DNA of 55,626 bases from Flavobacteriales bacterium. Its GTDB lineage: Bacteria > Bacteroidota > Bacteroidia > Flavobacteriales_D > Crocinitomicaceae. Below the pieces are notes generated by a model. That model saw nothing but the letters and a program-made list of their open reading frames with translations, was not told where the DNA came from and did no database searches. How positions within the stretch are numbered: the first letter of the stretch is position 1; the number at the start of each line of letters is the position of its first letter. Of this stretch, positions 24,356 to 34,200 are shown in pieces. The translations under genes and the position numbers were made by a program. The stretch covers positions 1 to 55,626 of the forward strand of contig JAKSBJ010000122.1 in assembly GCA_022361195.1 (NCBI GenBank), written 5' to 3'.

Positions 24356-27300
24356 TCAACCCTGCTTACCATTACGTTTATCCTTCCCTAAAGAAACAGA
24401 GTAGTCTTCGGCATCACCCACAATTTTGACATTGACAAAGCGTTGTTTTTTATTGCTATCAGCATATTCAATATCATCCTCTTGCTCTGGATCAACCTCT
24501 TCTCTACCTTTTCCGAACAGTTTCTTAAAGCCAGTACTGGCAATCAGTTTTAATGGAACTCGAATATAATATTCCATATTATAATCAACATCCTGCGTCC
24601 CGGAAACAACCATATACCCCAACGAAGAATTAATGGTCATATTTGGAATATTGATGGTACCATCATTGAAGTCAATATGATTTTGGAGTGTATCGAAACG
24701 GACCTTATTTACATTTTTATCTACAAAATATTCCTTGAGGTCAACAATTGGTGCATAATTCACAAGGCTACCATCCAGGATCATCACATCCATATGTACC
24801 TCTGAATCATCCAAAATAGGAACCATATCTGCGTGCATGTGAATTTTACCGGTAATGGTAGTAGTTATTTCTCCATGTATATTTTCAGATACCAAATGAT
24901 CTTGTCCAAAGTTTTCGAACTTGAATAAAAGCTTATCCAAATCAACTCCTTTTAATTTCAAATTCGGGCTGAAATAGATTTTATCTTTATCTGAACCATT
25001 AAAATATCCAGCTAATTCAATCTTTCCACCAGCTGCCCTTAAACGCATGGTATCAATGTATATATAATGATCTGGTGTTGTTCTCAAACGGGCATGTAAA
25101 TCGTCCAATAAATACCGGTGATAATTTAAGTGATCAATGTCCAAATCAATTGTCATGGTTGAAAACGGAAGCTCATAAATATTGAACACATCTTCATGCT
25201 CAGACGGATTCTCGGCCAATTTACCTGGTGGATCATTGTAATTAAATAACTCATCTACATCCAAATGCGAAGCCTTTAACCCAAAATGATTATCTCTTTT
25301 TCGGATGGCTTCATCTTCTCCGAAATAGTAATTCATGTCAAGGTTAAATTTGGATTTACCTATTTGTCCATCCAATTCCTCAACTACTAAATGTTCATCT
25401 TCAATGTGCACCCTTCCTTTAAAGTTTTCAAACTTCATTGGATGCACCTTCATTTTTGCATCCAACTGGGTTAGTCTCAAATCAGATGAGCGCAAACCAT
25501 CATTAAAGTGAAGATCTACCGCACCATGTAATTTTAATTCGTTCAATACTTCATGACGATAATCTTCTGGCACATAATTCTCTCCTCCATAAGAGAAAAG
25601 GTCTTCTAGCTGTAATTTATCTGAAGTTAAATCAAATTCAATACGGGTATCTCCTTTTGGATGTTCTTCTAACCAACGTTCATAGTCTAATAGCTTACCT
25701 GAAAAATGGAAATCTGATTCATCAATCATTCCCGAAAAATCAATAATTCTAAAATTGGAATCTTCTATAAATAAATCACCGTGAAAATCGTGTAAGGTAT
25801 GCGGATAATGCTCTAAAGTGGCATATAGATCTTCAATAAAGAATTCACCTCTAGGCAGGTGAGGTGATTCCGTGAAATTACGAGCTGTGGTCACAAATTT
25901 CAGCTTCATACTAAAATCATCAATTTTTTCGTCAAATGCCAACGAATCCTCTCCTCCAATTCGGCTTAGTTCTTTTATATCAAGCAAATTGGACTCAACG
26001 GTTAAATCTGCCGTAACCTCATCATCCGTATGATGTAAAATAGCTGGTAGATCCGTGATATGCCCATTCATTTTAATGTCTGAATTTCCAACTTTTGCTC
26101 TGAAATAATCAATTTGGGCTTCATGCCCCTCTACGGTAATTTTCATATCCAAATCATCCAATGGCAGATGATATGCTGATGTCTTGAAACTGAGATTATC
26201 AATCAGGATTTCAGAATAGTAGGCCTCATTTAATTTTTCGATTGATTTCTCAGGTCGGGTAAGGTCAATAATGTCATGAAATTTCATGTGAAATTGTACA
26301 TCTCCACTCATGTCCTCAAAGCTGGTCATATTGATAAAAGAGGCCAAAAACTCGAGGTTAAAATCCGAATCCAATGTCATGTCAATGTCTGGCGAGCTGA
26401 AGTTTTTGACATAAAGAGTTGAAGAAAATGTCCCAGCCTCAGGCTTCGCAGAAAAGTCGTTTAATGTAAACTCCATATGCTCCAAACCGCTCATTCCGTT
26501 ATTGGTAAAACTTCCTGAAAAATTGAGTTCATCGAGTCTTTTGTGCGTTAAGCTATTTTCGATATGCGCTCCTCTACAACTAAAGGTAGCATCAACATGA
26601 GGTGTACTTCCATTTACTGCTTTACCTTTAACCTTAACATCAAAGACAATATCTCCTGCATTATCGTATTGATCAAGTACCGGATAGATTTCTTCTGGTG
26701 CCAATGCCATGAAAAGCTCAAAATTTTCTTTTTGGGCATATAGTGATACATCCACATTAAAGTCATCGGCAAAATCAATAGAGCCTTCTCCGTTAAACGT
26801 TGCATTTTCTAACTCTAATTCAGATGGATTGATCAACAATAATTCGCTTTCCTTTAAATATTCAACTTCACTGTCAATATTGAGGTGTTTATGTTTGAAG
26901 AATGTCGTATCACCATCTTTAATGACATTCAATTCCATTTGAGCACCAACACTTGCCAAAACATGTTCATCATTTGATTTAAAGGACAGTTCAGCATGCT
27001 CAACAAATGACTCTACAATTAAATTATTTGACTCATTGAGCTTATAGATATCAACATCAATTAACTCAATGGATTTTAAATGAATATGAAAATCTTCTTC
27101 AACCTCTTCAACAGGTTTAGTTGATGACAAGGCATGGGTAATATTTAATTCACCATCCTCATGCTGAATAACGTGAATATATCCGTTTTTGAGTTCGAGT
27201 AATTTGATATCGTAAGAGCCTGACAGAATTGTCCATAAATCAAAACCGGCATAGACATCTTCCATCTCTACAATCGGATCTTTATGGTCTTCCTTATCCT

Positions 27301-27550
27301 CATAAACTTTCACGTTTTCAAGATCTATTGAGATATAGGGAAAATTCTCGAAAAGACTAATGTGCGAATCTTCTATTTCAATTTCTCCAACAAAGTCTTC
27401 ATTTAAATTGGCGATCAGCTCCTGAACAATCTCATCTTGTTTCCAGTAAGCAATCATCACGACCGTAAAAAATAGAACTATAGGTAAGCCTATCACCCAA
27501 ATGATAAACCTTTTCCAAAATTTACGTCTTTTTAAAAAGCTGAATTTCAT
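24356..27550 (-). CDS. AsmA-family protein
   Basis: A 1064-residue inner-membrane-anchored protein. After a basic N-terminus (MKFSFLKRRKFWKR) there is one TM helix (about 15-37, FIIWVIGLPIVLFFTVVMIAYW), then a very long beta-rich periplasmic region with repeating motifs such as NLNEDFVGEIEIEDSHISL, KLLELKNGYIHV and a C-terminal DGTINIPNMTINSSLGYM...VSGTQDVDYNMEYYIRVPL. This is the AsmA/TamB-like pattern, thought to bridge the periplasm and move or organise lipids. The ATG at 27550 is preferred to 27586 because it gives a basic stretch directly before the TM. A TTG-N18-TATCTTTA promoter lies upstream (about 27567-27595). It is convergent with the GNAT gene (18 bp). Confidence 0.85.
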   Translation of the reverse strand: MKFSFLKRRKFWKRFIIWVIGLPIVLFFTVVMIAYWKQDEIVQELIANLNEDFVGEIEIEDSHISLFENFPYISIDLENVKVYEDKEDHKDPIVEMEDVYAGFDLWTILSGSYDIKLLELKNGYIHVIQHEDGELNITHALSSTKPVEEVEEDFHIHLKSIELIDVDIYKLNESNNLIVESFVEHAELSFKSNDEHVLASVGAQMELNVIKDGDTTFFKHKHLNIDSEVEYLKESELLLINPSELELENATFNGEGSIDFADDFNVDVSLYAQKENFELFMALAPEEIYPVLDQYDNAGDIVFDVKVKGKAVNGSTPHVDATFSCRGAHIENSLTHKRLDELNFSGSFTNNGMSGLEHMEFTLNDFSAKPEAGTFSSTLYVKNFSSPDIDMTLDSDFNLEFLASFINMTSFEDMSGDVQFHMKFHDIIDLTRPEKSIEKLNEAYYSEILIDNLSFKTSAYHLPLDDLDMKITVEGHEAQIDYFRAKVGNSDIKMNGHITDLPAILHHTDDEVTADLTVESNLLDIKELSRIGGEDSLAFDEKIDDFSMKLKFVTTARNFTESPHLPRGEFFIEDLYATLEHYPHTLHDFHGDLFIEDSNFRIIDFSGMIDESDFHFSGKLLDYERWLEEHPKGDTRIEFDLTSDKLQLEDLFSYGGENYVPEDYRHEVLNELKLHGAVDLHFNDGLRSSDLRLTQLDAKMKVHPMKFENFKGRVHIEDEHLVVEELDGQIGKSKFNLDMNYYFGEDEAIRKRDNHFGLKASHLDVDELFNYNDPPGKLAENPSEHEDVFNIYELPFSTMTIDLDIDHLNYHRYLLDDLHARLRTTPDHYIYIDTMRLRAAGGKIELAGYFNGSDKDKIYFSPNLKLKGVDLDKLLFKFENFGQDHLVSENIHGEITTTITGKIHMHADMVPILDDSEVHMDVMILDGSLVNYAPIVDLKEYFVDKNVNKVRFDTLQNHIDFNDGTINIPNMTINSSLGYMVVSGTQDVDYNMEYYIRVPLKLIASTGFKKLFGKGREEVDPEQEDDIEYADSNKKQRFVNVKIVGDAEDYSVSLGKDKRNGKQG

Positions 27551-27783
27551 CCTGTCTTGTATCCTGTTAAAGATAAGAATAAACAACGATTCACAACAGC
27601 TGTGCCAATGTTGGTTTTTATTGGGTGGTTAGCTTGTTTATTTTTTTGTTGTAGCCTTGCTTTCAAGAATAAAGATTGTAGTCTCTTACCTTCAGCCGTC
27701 TCTGGTATATTCATGTACATCGTTCGCTGCATTAAAACTTGATCTTAGCCTATGAAGTACGAAAGAAAGAAATTCTTTTTTAG

Positions 27784-27791
27784 TATGTTTG
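27784..27791 (+). promoter_or_regulatory. -7 element TATGTTTG ahead of the histidine kinase
   Basis: An exact TAnnTTTG match four bases before the GTG start at 27796, the same spacing as for the sigma-factor gene and plsC. No TTG is visible at -33. Confidence 0.45.
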
Positions 27792-27795
27792 CTCA

Positions 27796-30456
27796 GTGTT
27801 AAAGTTCTGTTTTACAACTTTATTCTTTGCATTATCTTTTTTGGTTATCGGCCAAAGACAATTGAAACCAAGTGTTCACTTAAAACCTTTTCAGGAACTT
27901 GATAATGCAACAATCACAGCTTTGGCCGAAGATGCTTTAGGACAAATTTGGATAGGTACACAAACTGGCATCCGTTTTTGGGACGGCAACAACCTTCATA
28001 AAATAGATTCCATCTCGTCCACAGTTTCTCATATGTCTGCAAAAGACTCTTGTGTTTACAGTGTACAATTAAACTCTATTGTCAAAATAAACTGTTGGAC
28101 ATTAAGGACCGATCAGTACAACTTTTCATCCTCTGACTATCGCCAATGCAATTTCCTGGAAGACGGCATTTTAACGATTTCAAATGACCTTAAAGACACC
28201 ATTTTTCTTGATTATGACCTGAATCAAAAAAAGGATCGTGATGTCAAATTATCTCACAAAGAGACAGCTCGTTTAGGTACATACGAGGTATTTATTGATC
28301 ATCGCCCGAACAGAAATTTTCTAATTGGAGATGATTCCAGCGCCTTTACAGATTCATTTGTGAATCACCTACTTAAATACGATGAAAAAACTGTTTTTGC
28401 TGCCAGTCACGAAGGTCTAATTGAATTGCAGCTGACCAACTCAAACCAAATCAATAAAGTAGTTCACCTTTCTGGTCACCGAGTAGAGCAATTGTTGATC
28501 GATCACAACCGTAATTTTTGGGTAGGAACAGCTGAAAATGGTTTGTTCATGTTCCATCGCAATATGATTTTAAATGAATACTACCCGCTTCATTTAGATC
28601 AAGGCGCATACAATGCATGCTGGACCTTTGCAGAATTGGATGGACAAGTTTATTGTTGTACTACCAATGGGCTAATTGCTTTTCAGAATAGAATGGATGA
28701 ACCAACCGAACTTGAAAAAGCAACAGAAGGATTATTATGTTTTAGAGCCAAACAAACTCCTGAAGGAATCTTTATTGGAACTGCAAAAGAGGGGCTTTAC
28801 TTATATAAAGGCGAAAAGTTGAAGCAAGTTTACTTTAATGAAAATAATAGTTTGGATAACGCCATCATTCAAATTATACAGGAAGAAAACTCATTGATAT
28901 TTTGTACCAAAGCAGGTATTCACAGAATTGATTATGTTGGAAATCTTTTGTTCTCGAAACTTTATTCAGAAGAAGAACATGGATCCTATATCATGGATTT
29001 ACAAAAAAATGATTCTTTATTCTTAGCTGCAAATACAAATGGACTATGCCGCTATGATCAAGACTTTAATCTCATCAATCGGTATTCGACTTCTTCGGCC
29101 AGAGTATTTTCAGATTTGGCATTCTATGATAAAACCTGGTGGTGTACAACTATGGATGATGGAATTTACCAGTTTAAAGAAGACTCACTAATTCCAATAA
29201 ATTCACCCGAACATCAATTGTTAGTGACAGAGGTCTTTCAAAATGATTTATGGTTTACCGGATTATCTGGCGCAATGCAATTCAAAAATGGTCAGTTTAT
29301 CTCATTTAAACCAGATAATGGATTTCCTTTACTGGAATATGCACAAGGAGGACTGTATAATCAACATGATTCAGTCTTTTACTTTGCTGGTGTACAAGGA
29401 GTTTTTGCTTATTCTGCTACTTCTAACGAAAATTCATTAGCGCTCCCTCAATTTCACATAACGTACAATGGAGATTACTTACCAGCTTCTTCTGAGACAC
29501 CACTAGCCTACGATCAATCCATTATAAACATACTGCCTCGTGCCATCATTACATCTGACCAAAACTGGTTTGATTTAGATTACCATGATGGTCAGGAATG
29601 GTTTCCGATGGAAAATGGAACACCACTTTTACTTAAGCTTGATTATGGTACAAGCAAAATCCAATTCCGCATTCGCCAAAAATATACACTGGAAGAACGG
29701 ATTGAATGTTTCTATTTTAATCGGTCAACTCCAATATGGTTAAAAACCTGGTTTCATATTGTGTTAATATTAGTTGTTTTGGCGCTGCTGATAGGTTTTT
29801 ATTTTTTGTGGAAATACTTCAGAACCAAAAAAAGACTCAAGCTCGAAATTGAAGAGAAAAAAATTGCTCAGGAAAGATTGCGAATATCGCGAGAATTGCA
29901 CGATAATATAGGAGCCAGGTTATCCCATATTATCTCCTCTCTTGACATACAATTATTCAAAGAAAACGGAGCAAATGAAATAGCCATCATTAATGCTTTT
30001 GCTAAAGAAACCATGAACCAGCTTAGGGAAACCATTTGGGCGGTTGGAGATAAAACAATCTTCTTCTCAGAACTCAAGCAGCGAATAGAGCATTATGTAA
30101 CCCAAACCAATTCCATTTCAATTCCTGAAATTAGATTTTTAGACAATAGTTCGAGTGATTTTGAATTGAGCGTAACGGAAACAATTAATCTATTTAGAAT
30201 TACTCAAGAATCGATCAATAACGCTTTAAAGTATGGTTCTTCCAAAGAGATTAAAATTGGTTTCAGGGAAGTTGATAGTGTTATTTTTATTTCAATAATT
30301 GATGATGGGGTTGGATTCAATATAGAAGAAATGAAGAATAGAGGCAGTGGGTTGCATGGAATAAAAACCAGAGCAAAAGAAATTGACGTTCCCATTACAA
30401 TTGACTCAAAACTGGATATTGGTACCGAAATAAAACTTGAATTACGGGTAAGATAG
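27796..30456 (+). CDS. propeller sensor histidine kinase (NarX/HisKA_3 type)
   Basis: An 886-residue membrane kinase. The GTG start opens directly on a signal sequence (MLKFCFTTLFFALSFLVIGQ). The periplasmic part (about 21-640) contains two-component-regulator propeller blades (ALGQIWIGTQTGIRFWDG; DHNRNFWVGTAENGLFMF; EGIFIGTAKEGLYLY; DKTWWCTTMDDGIYQF) and ends in a Y_Y_Y-like strand region. A TM helix (about 652-672) leads to a coiled coil, the dimerisation domain with phospho-acceptor His near 701 (SRELHDNIGARLSH) and an HATPase with NALKYGSS, DDGVGFN and GSGLHGIKTR. Its stop codon lies inside a shared operator that precedes the response-regulator gene. Most likely partner: the NarL-type regulator immediately downstream. 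Confidence 0.92.
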   Translation: MLKFCFTTLFFALSFLVIGQRQLKPSVHLKPFQELDNATITALAEDALGQIWIGTQTGIRFWDGNNLHKIDSISSTVSHMSAKDSCVYSVQLNSIVKINCWTLRTDQYNFSSSDYRQCNFLEDGILTISNDLKDTIFLDYDLNQKKDRDVKLSHKETARLGTYEVFIDHRPNRNFLIGDDSSAFTDSFVNHLLKYDEKTVFAASHEGLIELQLTNSNQINKVVHLSGHRVEQLLIDHNRNFWVGTAENGLFMFHRNMILNEYYPLHLDQGAYNACWTFAELDGQVYCCTTNGLIAFQNRMDEPTELEKATEGLLCFRAKQTPEGIFIGTAKEGLYLYKGEKLKQVYFNENNSLDNAIIQIIQEENSLIFCTKAGIHRIDYVGNLLFSKLYSEEEHGSYIMDLQKNDSLFLAANTNGLCRYDQDFNLINRYSTSSARVFSDLAFYDKTWWCTTMDDGIYQFKEDSLIPINSPEHQLLVTEVFQNDLWFTGLSGAMQFKNGQFISFKPDNGFPLLEYAQGGLYNQHDSVFYFAGVQGVFAYSATSNENSLALPQFHITYNGDYLPASSETPLAYDQSIINILPRAIITSDQNWFDLDYHDGQEWFPMENGTPLLLKLDYGTSKIQFRIRQKYTLEERIECFYFNRSTPIWLKTWFHIVLILVVLALLIGFYFLWKYFRTKKRLKLEIEEKKIAQERLRISRELHDNIGARLSHIISSLDIQLFKENGANEIAIINAFAKETMNQLRETIWAVGDKTIFFSELKQRIEHYVTQTNSISIPEIRFLDNSSSDFELSVTETINLFRITQESINNALKYGSSKEIKIGFREVDSVIFISIIDDGVGFNIEEMKNRGSGLHGIKTRAKEIDVPITIDSKLDIGTEIKLELRVR

Positions 30457-30500
30457 GGCAAATGCACTATTGAATGAAACGAGAAAGAATTGGAGATTCG
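30454..30500 (+). promoter_or_regulatory. shared operator, copy 1, and weak promoter of the response regulator
   Basis: The 20-base element TAGGGCAAATGCACTATTGA (30454-30473) begins on the kinase stop codon. The TTG within CTATTGA takes the -33 position, and 20 bases later GAGATTCG (30493-30500) is a poor -7 element in the same register as in copies 2 and 3. The regulator ATG follows at 30504. The arrangement suggests activation from a site overlapping -33, probably autoregulation. Confidence 0.5.
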
Positions 30501-30503
30501 AAT

Positions 30504-31145
30504 ATGATAAAAATTGCATTAGCAGAAGACAATAGTTTTTTAGCCAATTCTATTATTAATAAGCTTGGTTTGTTTGATGAATTCAAGGTAAAGATTCATG
30601 CTCTTAATGGACAAGATTTGCTTGGAAAGTTAGAGGTCGACAACAATATTGACATCATCTTGATGGATATTCAGATGCCCGAAATGGATGGTATTTTAGC
30701 CACCAAAATGATTACGCAAAAATACCCTCACATTAAAGTTATTATGCTCACCGTTTTGGATGAAGATCAAACCATCTATGACGCTATTCAGGCTGGCGCC
30801 AAAGGATACCTCGTAAAAGAAAGCTCTCCTCAAGAAATTTACGATGGTATAACACAAACATTAGAAGGAGGAGGCGCTTTATCTCCAAACATTGCCCTCA
30901 AGGCAATGAAAATAATTCAAAATCCAGATTCTGTGTCAGAAGCAAAAGCTGATTTTGACTTATCAGAACGAGAACTACAAGTACTTCAACAACTAACCAA
31001 AGGACTTAATTATAGACAAATTGCCTCCAACCTCATCATCTCTCCCAATACGGTCAGAAGACATTTTGAAAATATCTACAAAAAACTAGGGGTATCCAAT
31101 AAGGTAGAAGCGGTACAAAAAGCCTATTTACACAAATTGGTTTAG
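30504..31145 (+). CDS. NarL/FixJ-family response regulator
   Basis: A 213-residue regulator. The receiver domain has AEDN (7-10), phospho-acceptor D55 (ILMDIQMPEMDG) and the K in GYLVKES. The C-terminal LuxR HTH (about 148-205) has LSERELQVLQQLTKG and ISPNTVRRHFENIYKKLGV. The ATG at 30504 (MIKIALAED) is the normal family start; the ATG at 30474 would add ten unrelated residues and overlap the promoter region. It follows its likely kinase by 47 bp and is followed by the CHAT gene. It probably binds the shared operator found before this gene, the CHAT gene and the propeller gene. Confidence 0.92.
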   Translation: MIKIALAEDNSFLANSIINKLGLFDEFKVKIHALNGQDLLGKLEVDNNIDIILMDIQMPEMDGILATKMITQKYPHIKVIMLTVLDEDQTIYDAIQAGAKGYLVKESSPQEIYDGITQTLEGGGALSPNIALKAMKIIQNPDSVSEAKADFDLSERELQVLQQLTKGLNYRQIASNLIISPNTVRRHFENIYKKLGVSNKVEAVQKAYLHKLV

Positions 31146-31177
31146 TGTAATGAATAAGAATGGAATTACCCCTCTTT

Positions 31178-31224
31178 TAGGACATTTGCCCTATTGAAGC
31201 TCACCCATGGATAAGTGATCTTTG
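31178..31224 (+). promoter_or_regulatory. shared operator, copy 2, and promoter of the CHAT gene
   Basis: TAGGACATTTGCCCTATTGA (31178-31197), then 19 bases, then GATCTTTG (31217-31224, one mismatch from TAnnTTTG), then 22 bases to the ATG at 31247. Both spacings are identical in copy 3 before the secreted propeller gene. Confidence 0.6.
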
Positions 31225-31246
31225 AACAAACAAAAAGTTCACATCC

Positions 31247-34200
31247 ATGCGACTATCCATTCTATTACTCTTTTTGGGGATTTCAATTAAAGGAATCTCT
31301 GGAATATTTCCAGCTTTAAATAGCCAGAATCATTACGTCTGCTTTCCGGCAAATGATGATTTCTTTTACTCTGTCATGTCAGATGGAACGGAGAAACACA
31401 TTTTTAAATGGAATTGGGAAAATCACAAAATTGTAGATCACTATTCCTTTCCCAATACGGTCTCATCTTTTATAAAATGTTCTGAAAGTGGCAGATATCT
31501 TATCATTAAAGATGAAACAAACCAACAAAGCGTTACTCGAGTTTTTGACACTGAAAACAAAGAATTACTTTCTACAAATTCAAAGCATGCCGTTCTTTTA
31601 TTGTTTAATGAAGAAACAATGGAAGCAGTTTTTGGTGAAGCCAATTCAGATGGGTTCGCCAGTTATAATTTGACGGTTTATTCTTTACCGGATTTGGTGT
31701 CAAAAAAAGTTTTAGCTACAAGATTTTCCAATTATTCTAAAGACTGTTCCGGAGATAATCCATACAGTGAAAAGTGCATTTATCGAGATAGAAGCGACGA
31801 AAAGTATTATGTCTACCGATCAAAAACCGCTGATGTGGTTCCTTTGAAAGACTATTTCAAAGTCCCTAAACGCATGGGGTCAAGTATGATGGTAAGAAGT
31901 ATGTTTTATGAGTACAACAAAGGCAGTATGGTCTATGCAATGAATGGAAAAACAGGGGAAAAGATAAAAGGATTTGGTTTTACCGAAATAGACTTTGGAA
32001 ATGGATTTTACGGTGGGTGTACTGGAGGAAGAATGTGGGTTTACGATGGGAATAAAAGCTCTTATTTAACACAGTTTAAAACCAATATCAGAGAAAATCT
32101 AGGCCAGTTTTTCTTATCCAAAAACTCTATTTACACCTCGGCTAATTTTCCAAAAAGAGAAGGTGGAAAATCAATCGTTTACCAGTATAATCTGGAAGGT
32201 AAACGATTAGACTCAATTCAATTGAATCCTCCGACCGAACAAATTTCCAATCTACTTTCAGAAGAACTTCAGAAAGAATATAAGATGAGTACAGATTTGG
32301 TCGAGGAAAATACTAATGTCACTTCAAACGAAAATGTCGTGTTTTCGGGCAATTTTGATGATCCTGCACTAATAAAAGATCCCGTTCCTTTTCCTTTAGA
32401 TCATCGTTCACACCCTATTTATAAAAGCGCCAAAAACTATACTGACAATTCAAAATGGGTAGAAGCTAAAGCATATTGGCATGAATTTTCAAAACGTTAT
32501 CCGGGAGTAGCTGACGCTTATTATTTTGAATCTGAAGCTCGATTCTTTTTGAAAGAATATGAAAAATCCCTTCCTGGATTTGAACAAGCACATCAGATAG
32601 ACCCGATGAATAATCGGTACATGCTCAATTATCTGAATTGTATGGCCTCCTTTCAATACTCAGATCGTGCAGCTGAGTTTGGAGTCAAAATGGCCTCCAT
32701 TTCTGATCAGGGATTGGCGGAAAGCATTCGTGCTCAATTTGATCAACTCATTTCAAACAATGGAGAAAGTTCACCTTATTCTAAACCTTTGATCATTGCC
32801 AAAAATAGTTTTAACAATCACTTTTCAACCATAAACACAAACGATGGCTTATACAAAGCTTTAAGTAATTCATATGCTACCGTTGGCTCTGATTCATGGG
32901 AAGGAATCTGGACCAATTTCACCAACATCCGAATAAAACTAAAAAATCGAGGAGCAGAGGCTGCAGTATATCAGTTTTTACTACAAGATTATTACAATCA
33001 CATTGATGGGAAAAAAGGAGGAAACTGGATCCAAAATAAAATTGCTCAAGAATATGTAAAAGAATATGAAAAAGGGGACTTCAGTAATTTGTATCATAGG
33101 GTTAATGTTGGACACCAAATGGCTGAATACTACTTTCAACAAGCCGATTATGAGAAAGCAGACATTCTCTTGGGCAAACTCATTTATGAATTGACAAATG
33201 AAGGTTTATTCAGGTATAAACTTTTAGAACTCTATCAATTTAAAGCTCGGGTACTCTATGAATTAGATAGAAATGTTGAATTTGCTAATGTCGCACAGCA
33301 ATTAGAACAACTTAATACCGAATTCAAAAATCCTGGATTCAATGCAAGGACATTAGAAATGCTAGCACTACTCTACAAAGATTCGGATTTCAAAAAATCT
33401 GAAAGCTATGCTTTGGAAGCTTTAAGAATTGCCGAAAAAAATGAAATGAGCAGAGTAGCGACTTTGAAATCCTTAATCTCAATCATTTACTTTGACAATG
33501 GCAATACCCAAAAAGGTTTAGAATATGCAGGTGTAAATGATGATGTAACAAAAATGGATGAAATTGCATTGTTCAATATAGGATCAATGCTCGAAGACCA
33601 AGGAAATCTCGAACAAGCAGAAAAGTTCTACCTGCAAGCTATCGAAAAGGCTGATAAAGCGTTAGAAGGAAAGTCTGATAGAGAAAAACTAACAAAACGA
33701 AGCCGATATGAACCCATTTATTCAGGATTAGCAAGTATCTACAACAAACAAAACTTAGCTGACAAAGCCTTTGACATTGTCGAAAACTCTAAAGTACAGG
33801 CATTATCTTCTGAACTAAATGCCAACCCGGTTTCTGCAAAAGAAATTCAAAACATGCTTACTGGAGACGAGGCTTTTGTATCCTACAAAATTCTTGACCC
33901 TTCTAATTTTTTGATCACCATTATTACTAAAGATCAAATTCTCTGCGATGCACGTTCATTAACGTACTTAGTCAACCCTTTGAAAAACAATTTTGCCGAT
34001 GCTTTTTATGCATTGGATAAAAAGTTATCTGAAGCCAATTACGCTCAACCCAATTTTATAAAACCCGCCAAGGAAAATAAAAATGAAGGTAAGGTTTTAA
34101 ACGAAGGTGATTTTACATTGGCGGTTGAATTTTACCGAGCATATCTTACCCAAGAATTGGCTGAATTTCTTCCTAATTTTTCTCAGGAAGGAATTGACAA

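Noticed and set aside
27557..27742. 61-codon rightward frame with a TM-like stretch between AsmA and the kinase
   Set aside because: The opposite strand is open over the same bases and no RBS or promoter is close; probably chance. A small membrane peptide is not fully excluded.
27745..27760. AGCCTATGAAG upstream of the propeller kinase as an operator copy
   Set aside because: The core is broken (CTATGAA instead of CTATTGA), the upstream half does not match, and the spacing to TATGTTTG differs.
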